A DNA stretch of 45,850 nt from an uncultured Lachnospiraceae bacterium (lineage in GTDB: Bacteria; Bacillota; Clostridia; Lachnospirales; Lachnospiraceae), in contig CANQSK010000005.1 of assembly GCA_947626475.1 (NCBI GenBank), positions 1 to 45,850 on the forward strand, in the 5' to 3' direction. Shown piece after piece: positions 41,081-45,850 of this stretch. The position numbers and the translations under genes were made by a program. Within the stretch, counting starts at the first letter, position 1. Every line of letters begins with the position of its first letter. Below the pieces are notes generated by a model. The model saw only the letters and a list, made by a program, of their open reading frames with translations, had not been told where the DNA came from and did not search any database.

Positions 41081-42316
41081 CTATTCGTATCTTTCGTCGA
41101 TCACACGCTTCGATTTCTTCTCGCTCCGCGGCAGAACGCCAATCTCCACCACCTTCACCAGCGGGGTAAAACCGATGCGGCTCTTCACTTTCGCCGCGAT
41201 CCGGTCGCTCAGATCCGCGAAACTCACGCTTCCGTTGGTTTCCACATAGATGCGCATGGTATCTCTTCCGTCCAGGTGAGAGATCCGAATCTGGTATTCG
41301 CTGGACACCTCCGGGAATTCACGAAGCACCTCTTCAATCTGGCTCGGGAACACATTGACGCCCTTGATCTTCATCATATCATCGGTTCTGCCCATGATAA
41401 TGTCAAGCCGTGGGAATTTGCTTCCGCAGGGGCACTCTCCGGGGATGATCCGGGACAGATCATGGGTACGGTAACGGATCAGGGGAGCTCCTTCCTTCAC
41501 AAGAGTCGTGATCACGATCTCGCCGGGTTCCCCATCCGGCACCGGCTTAAGCGTCTGGGGATCCACGATCTCAATATAAATATAATCGTCCCAGTAGTGC
41601 ATACCCGTCTCGTATTTGCAGTTGACGCCGATGCCCGGACCGTAGATCTCCGTCAGGCCGTAAATGTCATAAAGCTCAATGCCAAGCTCGGTGCGGATCC
41701 GCTGGCGCATCTTTTCACCCCAGCGCTCCGAGCCGATCACGCCCTTCTTCAGGCAGATCTTATCCCGCAGGCCTCTTTTCTGAATCTCCTCAGCCAGTAA
41801 AAGGGCGTAGGATGAGGTGGCGCAGATCACCGTAGACTTCATATCGATCATCATCTGAAGCTGTTTATCCGTATTGCCGGGGCCCATGGGAATGGCCATG
41901 GCTCCCAGTTTCTCGGCTCCGTTCTGGAAGCCGATCCCAGCGGTCCACAGGCCGTATCCCGGGGTGATCTGGATGCGGTCCTTATTGGTGATGCCTGCCG
42001 TCTCATAGCAGCGGGCAAACATGATCGCCCAGTCGTCCACATCCTTGGCGGTGTATGGAATGATAACCGGAAGCCCCGTGGTTCCGGATGAGGAATGGAT
42101 CCGCACGATCTTCTCCTCAGGGGCCGTCATAAGTCCCAGGGGATAGGCCTCCCGAAGGTCGCTCTTTTCCGAAAACGGCAGCTTCTCGAAATCTTCCGGG
42201 GTGGACACGCCCAAGATGCCCGCTTCCTCCAGCTTCTTCCCATAGAAGCTGCCCGCTTTTCTCAGCGCCTGGATCTGGTTATTTACCTGGCTGATCTGTA
42301 ACTCTGAAATCTTCAT
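41081..42316 (-). CDS. paaK: Phenylacetate-CoA ligase
   Basis: 411 residues of the PaaK adenylate-forming family. Seen: AMP motif RIHSSSGTTGLPVIIPYT (72-89), IYGLTEIYGPG, RYRTHDLSRI, and the C-domain hinge MGRTDDMMKIKGVNVFPSQI. It forms aryl-acetyl-CoA from aryl acetate, ATP and CoA; beside IorAB it may run in either direction to link arylacetyl-CoA and arylacetate, with ATP gain in the reverse. Length (411) is that of the short clostridial form. AAAGGA lies upstream of the ATG. It ends the iorA-iorB-paaK unit. Confidence 0.88.
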   Translation of the reverse strand: MKISELQISQVNNQIQALRKAGSFYGKKLEEAGILGVSTPEDFEKLPFSEKSDLREAYPLGLMTAPEEKIVRIHSSSGTTGLPVIIPYTAKDVDDWAIMFARCYETAGITNKDRIQITPGYGLWTAGIGFQNGAEKLGAMAIPMGPGNTDKQLQMMIDMKSTVICATSSYALLLAEEIQKRGLRDKICLKKGVIGSERWGEKMRQRIRTELGIELYDIYGLTEIYGPGIGVNCKYETGMHYWDDYIYIEIVDPQTLKPVPDGEPGEIVITTLVKEGAPLIRYRTHDLSRIIPGECPCGSKFPRLDIIMGRTDDMMKIKGVNVFPSQIEEVLREFPEVSSEYQIRISHLDGRDTMRIYVETNGSVSFADLSDRIAAKVKSRIGFTPLVKVVEIGVLPRSEKKSKRVIDERYE

Positions 42317-42393
42317 GGTTGATTAATCCTTTCTGATTGATTTATCTTTTCTGCCCCGCACGGTTTCACGCGTCTACAGGGCTTCTGTCTCAA

Positions 42394-42435
42394 AATGATC
42401 CGTTTCTTTCCGCTAATGATCCGTTTCTTTCCGCT
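42394..42435. repeat. 21-bp tandem duplication at the iorB stop
   Basis: Two exact copies of AATGATCCGTTTCTTTCCGCT. The iorB stop (TAG, 42415-42413) lies at the junction of the two units, so the duplication itself creates or relocates the end of the protein. Confidence 0.85.
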
Positions 42436-43006
42436 CACGCGCGTAGCGGAGGGCGCGGAAATTGATCTCATGGAATTTCTCCGGAAGCCGTTCCTTTATG
42501 ACCTCCCGAAGCTCCTCCTCCGTAAATCCCAGGGCGCCGCTTTCGACTGCCGCTCCCAGAAGAAGAATATTCAGTACCTTGGGCGAACCGATCTTGCGGC
42601 ACGCCTGCTCCCCGTCTACCACATAAAGGCCGCGGACCTGCTCCCTCAAATATGTAATCATCACGTCTCCGCTGTAGGAGGAACCGGAAAGCGTGGCGGT
42701 TACCGGCATGATGGCACGGCTGCTCACCACAACCTGCCCGTCCGGCTTCAGATAAGGAAGCATACGCACCGCCTCGCCGGGTTCAAACCCCAGTATCAGA
42801 TCGGCTGTGCCCCTGGCTATCATAGGGGAACAGATGCCCTCCCCGATGCGCACATGGCTGAACACACTCCCGCCTCTCTGGGCCATGCCGATGGTTTCGG
42901 CGCTCATAACCGGAAGGTCCTTCTTCATAGCGGCCGCGGCGATCAGTTTGGACGCAAGGATCGTACCCTGGCCGCCGACGCCGCAAAGTATGATATTCTT
43001 ATTCAT
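42413..43006 (-). CDS. iorB: Indolepyruvate:ferredoxin oxidoreductase, beta subunit
   Basis: 197 residues of the pyruvate:ferredoxin oxidoreductase gamma-type domain. Seen: IILCGVGGQGTILASKLI at the start, then MSAETIGMAQRGGSVFSHVR. With IorA it oxidatively decarboxylates arylpyruvates to arylacetyl-CoA with ferredoxin. GGAGGTGACGG sets the ATG at 43006, inside the last codons of iorA (8-base overlap), so the subunits are coupled. Its last codons lie in a 21-bp duplication. Confidence 0.9.
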   Translation of the reverse strand: MNKNIILCGVGGQGTILASKLIAAAAMKKDLPVMSAETIGMAQRGGSVFSHVRIGEGICSPMIARGTADLILGFEPGEAVRMLPYLKPDGQVVVSSRAIMPVTATLSGSSYSGDVMITYLREQVRGLYVVDGEQACRKIGSPKVLNILLLGAAVESGALGFTEEELREVIKERLPEKFHEINFRALRYARERKETDH

Positions 43007-44978
43007 TGCCGTCACCTCCTCCAATGGCCTTTACCGGACATACCTGGGCGCAGAGCCCGCAGCCGGTACAGAGGGAAGCGTCCACGCACACGCGGCCGTT
43101 GTCTGTGATCAGCGCCGGGCAGCCAAGCTCCCGGATACATTTCCCGCACCGGATACAGCGGTCCTGGTCGACATGCAGACAGCCAGACGGTTTTGTTATG
43201 GCAATACAGGGCGATTGGAACAGAATGGCCTTCACGCCCGGCTCCGCCGCGACCCGTTTTACACAGGCGACGGACGCGGATAGGTCCAGGGGATCCGCCG
43301 TCTCCACCACAGAAACGCCGATACCCCGCAGAACCGCCTCGATGCTGACCTTGGCCGTCACGTCGCCCATTACCGTGCGGCCGGTGCCCGGATGGGGCTG
43401 ATGGCCGGTCATGGCGGTAGTGGAGTTGTCCAGCACCACAAGGGTCATGTTGGCCTGATTATACACGGCGTTCACTACGCCCGTGATGGCGGAGGCAAAA
43501 AACGTGGAATCGCCCACAAACGCGAAACAGGTGGTATCCGGCTCGATCCGCCTTACGCCCTGGGCAATGCCAAGTCCCGCGCCCATGCACAGGCAGGTAT
43601 CCACCATGTCAAGAGGCATGGCGTTTCCCAGGGTGTAACAGCCGATATCTCCGCAGAAAATCGTCTTTTTCCCCTTCATGGCGGTTTTTACCGCATAGAA
43701 GGACGCCCGGTGAGGACATCCCGCACAGAGCACCGGAGGACGCACCGGAAGGGACGGCTGAGAGGACGACTGGGAGGATGATTGGGAAGACGGCTGGGAT
43801 GGCGATTGGGCCTGGGACCGGGAAATATCCTCCTGTCCTGCCGCGCCGCCGAGAAAATCAGAGATATTCTGATTCACACTGTCCCTGCTGTTCTCCCCGG
43901 CGTTCTTTACATGATGGGTCAGTTTCCCGAATATTTTTACCGGAAGATGATGTTTTCCGCACAGATAGGTCAGTTCACGCTCAATGACCGGATCCAGCTC
44001 TTCCAGACAGAGGACCTCATTCAGGCCGTCCAGGAATTCCAGAGCCAGTTTTTCCGGGAAAGGAAAGGGCGTGGCAACCTTAAAAAGCCTGGCGGACTGC
44101 GGGCTGTCCTTCAGCGCTTCCATCGCGTAGGTAAAGCTGATCCCGCCGGCGGCTATGCCCTTCTTTCCTGTACCGGCGAACGGACCGGCGCCAGACGCAT
44201 CGTTTCTGCCCGCGGCTGTCCCAAAGCCGGACGCGTCATCTCTGCCTGCGGCTGTCCCAAAACCGGACGCGTCGTTTCTTCTGTCGGGCGGATAGATACA
44301 ATTTCTCTCATAGGAAGAAAAATCCTCGGCAAGAGTCTCATTTCTCGCTTCGATCTTTTCATGATTTCGGAGGGACAGGCGGGGGAAAATAACCCACCGG
44401 CCGGAATCTTTGATAAAACCATCCGGACTGTTGACCCGGTATTCGTCCGCATCCTTCACCGTCACCGAGGCGTACCCGTGACAAACTCTCGTGGTGGGCC
44501 GCAGGAAAACGGGCGTGCCGTATTTTTCCGAATAGTCAAAGGCCTCCTGCACCATCTCATAAGCCTCCTGGGCAGAGCACGGATCAAAACACGGCACCTT
44601 GGAGAATGCGGCAAAATGTCTCGTATCCTGCTCGGTCTGAGAGGAAATGGGGCCCGGATCGTCCGCCACCAGCACCACCATGCCGCCCTTGACGCCGATA
44701 TATTCCAGGCTCATAAGCGGATCGGACGCCACATTCAGGCCAACCTGCTTCATCGTCACCATGACGCGGGCCCCGGCATAGGCAGCCCCTGCCGCCACCT
44801 CCATAGCGGCCTTCTCATTCACCGACCACTCTACATACGTTCCGCGGGGGCGCCGTTTCGCTACCGTCTCCAGGACTTCGCTGGAAGGAGTGCCGGGATA
44901 TCCCGCCGCGAGATTGACTCCGGCGGCAATGGCTCCCAGCGCGATCGCTTCATTTCCCATTAAAAATTCCCTGTGCAT
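42999..44978 (-). CDS. iorA: Indolepyruvate:ferredoxin oxidoreductase, alpha subunit, with repeat inserts
   Basis: 659 residues, longer than the usual 590-620. N-terminal pyrimidine-binding domain (GNEAIALGAIAAG, AAGYPGTPSSEV), TPP domain (CAGCPHRASFYAVKTA at 418, GDIGCYTLG, GDSTFFASAITG), and a C-terminal two-cluster ferredoxin domain (CIRCGKCIRELGCP, CTGCGLCAQVCP). Two inserts explain the extra length: residues 234-269 are nearly three copies of a 12-residue unit (RNDASGFGTAAG), and 386-411 are a Ser/Gln-rich linker just before the TPP domain. Both are in interdomain positions, so activity is probably kept. GAGGTAACG precedes the ATG. Confidence 0.9.
   Translation of the reverse strand: MHREFLMGNEAIALGAIAAGVNLAAGYPGTPSSEVLETVAKRRPRGTYVEWSVNEKAAMEVAAGAAYAGARVMVTMKQVGLNVASDPLMSLEYIGVKGGMVVLVADDPGPISSQTEQDTRHFAAFSKVPCFDPCSAQEAYEMVQEAFDYSEKYGTPVFLRPTTRVCHGYASVTVKDADEYRVNSPDGFIKDSGRWVIFPRLSLRNHEKIEARNETLAEDFSSYERNCIYPPDRRNDASGFGTAAGRDDASGFGTAAGRNDASGAGPFAGTGKKGIAAGGISFTYAMEALKDSPQSARLFKVATPFPFPEKLALEFLDGLNEVLCLEELDPVIERELTYLCGKHHLPVKIFGKLTHHVKNAGENSRDSVNQNISDFLGGAAGQEDISRSQAQSPSQPSSQSSSQSSSQPSLPVRPPVLCAGCPHRASFYAVKTAMKGKKTIFCGDIGCYTLGNAMPLDMVDTCLCMGAGLGIAQGVRRIEPDTTCFAFVGDSTFFASAITGVVNAVYNQANMTLVVLDNSTTAMTGHQPHPGTGRTVMGDVTAKVSIEAVLRGIGVSVVETADPLDLSASVACVKRVAAEPGVKAILFQSPCIAITKPSGCLHVDQDRCIRCGKCIRELGCPALITDNGRVCVDASLCTGCGLCAQVCPVKAIGGGDGNE
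44173..44280. repeat. 36-bp tandem repeat inside iorA
   Basis: Units begin GACGC at 44194, 44230 and 44266, an exact 36-base period, with a few base differences; the third is partial. It encodes the 12-residue repeats of IorA. In-frame, so copy number can change without breaking the gene. Confidence 0.85.
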
Positions 44979-45092
44979 AGCGTTACCTCTTTTTCATCTA
45001 TAAATCGTATCAAAATTTTACGGCAGCCGTCATCATTCCACGCTGCCATAAACCTGAACTGCCACTATTACATTTTATCATGCTCCGTTGGA

Positions 45093-45425
45093 TTATACAA
45101 CCGCAAACCTGCCTTTTTCATTCTTGATGGTTCCCAGCGGGATACCTGTCTCTTCACGCAGCTGTTTTTAAGTAATGTTATTCCTTTCATGAATCACTTT
45201 CAGCAACAATAACTCATCTTCTGACAAATCAAGCTTTCTTTGGTGCTCTTTAGTTGCAGCTTTAGTCTCTCTTTTAGCCTCTTTAGTCGCATTACTTACG
45301 GAACTATTCCCCCAAAAATCATGATCATAGGAATAGGCTTCATCCAAAGGCACAGTGATTCGGAATATATCTCCTTCTCTAAATTCCGGATCTTTGCCAG
45401 AATAAAATTTTGTATAGTATAAACA
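45093..45425 (-). pseudogene. C-terminal remnant of an AlbA_2/ATP-binding regulator gene
   Basis: The frame reads YYTKFYSGKDPEFREGDIF, RITVPLDEAYSYD, a charged linker, then a helix-turn-helix end (LLLLKVIHERNNIT, stop, KQLREETGIPLGTIKNEKG). It matches the C-terminus of AlbA_2-domain 'ATP-binding' proteins. A TAA (45170-45168) replaces what should be a glutamine codon, and a stop at 45428 truncates the front. Non-functional remnant. Confidence 0.6.
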
Positions 45426-45517
45426 TTATCACTAGTAAATGCAAAACAATTAATATTCTTAGCTATTCACTGCAGGATAGGGTAAAACTCACTTCTACTT
45501 GAAAAAGAACCAAAAAT

Positions 45518-45557
45518 AAGAGTACCAGCCGTTCCTGACAGACAAGCTGATACTCTT
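45518..45557. terminator. Bidirectional terminator hairpin
   Basis: AAGAGTA-C-CAGC (45518-45529) pairs with GCTG-A-TACTCTT (45546-45557), one mismatch; TATTTT follows on the plus strand and ATTTTT on the minus strand. Confidence 0.65.
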
Positions 45558-45595
45558 TATTTTGCCGCACATCTCTAAGTCTGCTCTCAGTTTAC
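45546..45595. repeat. Dispersed repeat, copy B
   Basis: Partner of 8353-8401. It covers the right arm of the terminator and the stop of a decayed minus-strand frame ending VFPDAEKFIVKYR (stop at 45592-45594, interrupted further up by a TGA at about 45652). Confidence 0.7.
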
Positions 45596-45703
45596 CTGTA
45601 CTTTACGATAAACTTTTCAGCATCGGGAAACACTGAAAGCAAAACTTCTATTCAGTTCTCCATAAAATGTCCGATATGTTCCTTATGCCAGGACTTGCAT
45701 AAA

Positions 45704-45850
45704 TCACGCTTCTTTTCTTCGATTTCGCTGGATAACGGAGCACCGGAACGCCTTATACATTGCCGGCGACAGTTCAGGGCAATCCTCGTCAAATACAATC
45801 GGTCTATTCTTTGCCTCTCTCACTTCCTGGAGCTGTTCTTCAGTCGGCTT
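45704..45850 (-). CDS. Antitoxin-like small protein, C-terminal part (cut by window edge)
   Basis: 48 codons of a minus-strand gene entering from the right edge: KPTEEQLQEVREA, RPIVFDEDCPELSPAMYKAF and ...QRNRRKEA, stop. The IVFDEDCPEL(S/T) pattern is typical of short antitoxin-like proteins of toxin-antitoxin pairs in gut Clostridia. The toxin would be upstream beyond the window or is the decayed frame just downstream. No function can be shown. Confidence 0.5.
   Translation of the reverse strand, partial: KPTEEQLQEVREAKNRPIVFDEDCPELSPAMYKAFRCSVIQRNRRKEA

Noticed and set aside
44173-44280. Short 36-bp periodic repeat considered as a CRISPR array
   Set aside because: No spacers: the units are contiguous and encode an in-frame protein repeat in iorA; no cas genes nearby.
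43782-44963. Long plus-strand open frame antisense to iorA (393 codons)
   Set aside because: It lies wholly opposite a clearly conserved GC-rich gene, has no ribosome site and no recognisable domain; antisense shadow.

Overview
The window looks like a chromosomal segment from an anaerobic Firmicute of the Lachnospiraceae/Clostridia type. The support is the combination of indolepyruvate:ferredoxin oxidoreductase with phenylacetate-CoA ligase, split chromate-type transporters, O-acetylhomoserine sulfhydrylase, Firmicute-style AGGAGG ribosome sites and Firmicute polysaccharide genes. A genus cannot be fixed from the sequence alone. By eye the metabolic flanks are GC-richer than the middle, which reads as an AT-richer accessory island.

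Left flank (1-8.3 kb): an aconitase-family hydratase cut by the window edge, two consecutive LysR regulators, a pair of half-size chromate-type transporters, a divergent citX-citG-psiE-like operon behind a dyad-rich operator and a possibly structured leader, then metY with its own LysR regulator upstream. From 8.3 to 11 kb there is a scrap zone: a deletion-fused amino-acid ABC transporter pseudogene, a duplicated gene tail, and an intact PD-(D/E)XK (Rpn-type) nuclease-family gene.

Middle (11.0-40.0 kb, all on the minus strand): one head-to-tail array. In transcription order: HU-like protein, initiating sugar-phosphate transferase, HAD protein, GT4, Wzy-like polymerase, Wzx flippase (frameshifted at an 8-base homopolymer), GtrII-type transferase, Wzy-GtrII fusion (frameshifted at a G8 tract), UDP-glucose dehydrogenase copy 2, GT2, phosphoribosyltransferase-like protein, Wzy-TupA (ATP-grasp) fusion, second Wzx, sugar-transfer ATP-grasp, UDP-glucose dehydrogenase copy 1. 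It then runs on without a visible break into HPr-kinase-like protein, PqqD-like protein, S26-type peptidase, a 39-residue peptide, two radical SAM/SPASM proteins, a nucleotidyltransferase-like protein, an ABC exporter and an LCP-family protein. The polysaccharide part is a mosaic with two dehydrogenases, two flippases and three polymerase-like domains.

The most interesting unit is the 12.2-19.6 kb block. It has the parts list of a RiPP (ribosomally made, modified peptide) pathway: a precursor-like 39-mer with a CC/GG core and a C-terminal serine, a PqqD-type recognition protein, two SPASM maturases, an HPr-kinase homologue related to those in phosphorylated lasso peptide clusters, a signal-peptidase-like protease and an exporter. 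It lacks the lasso cyclase and lasso protease, so it does not match a RiPP class I can name. A second candidate is the promoter region of the island (40.05-40.46 kb), which is bounded by an imperfect 25-bp inverted repeat and has the architecture of an invertible promoter.

Right flank (41.1-45.0 kb): paaK, iorB and iorA for aryl-pyruvate oxidation, with unusual low-complexity repeats inside IorA. The last 0.8 kb holds a decayed AlbA_2-type gene, a terminator, a repeat shared with 8.35 kb and a truncated antitoxin-like gene.
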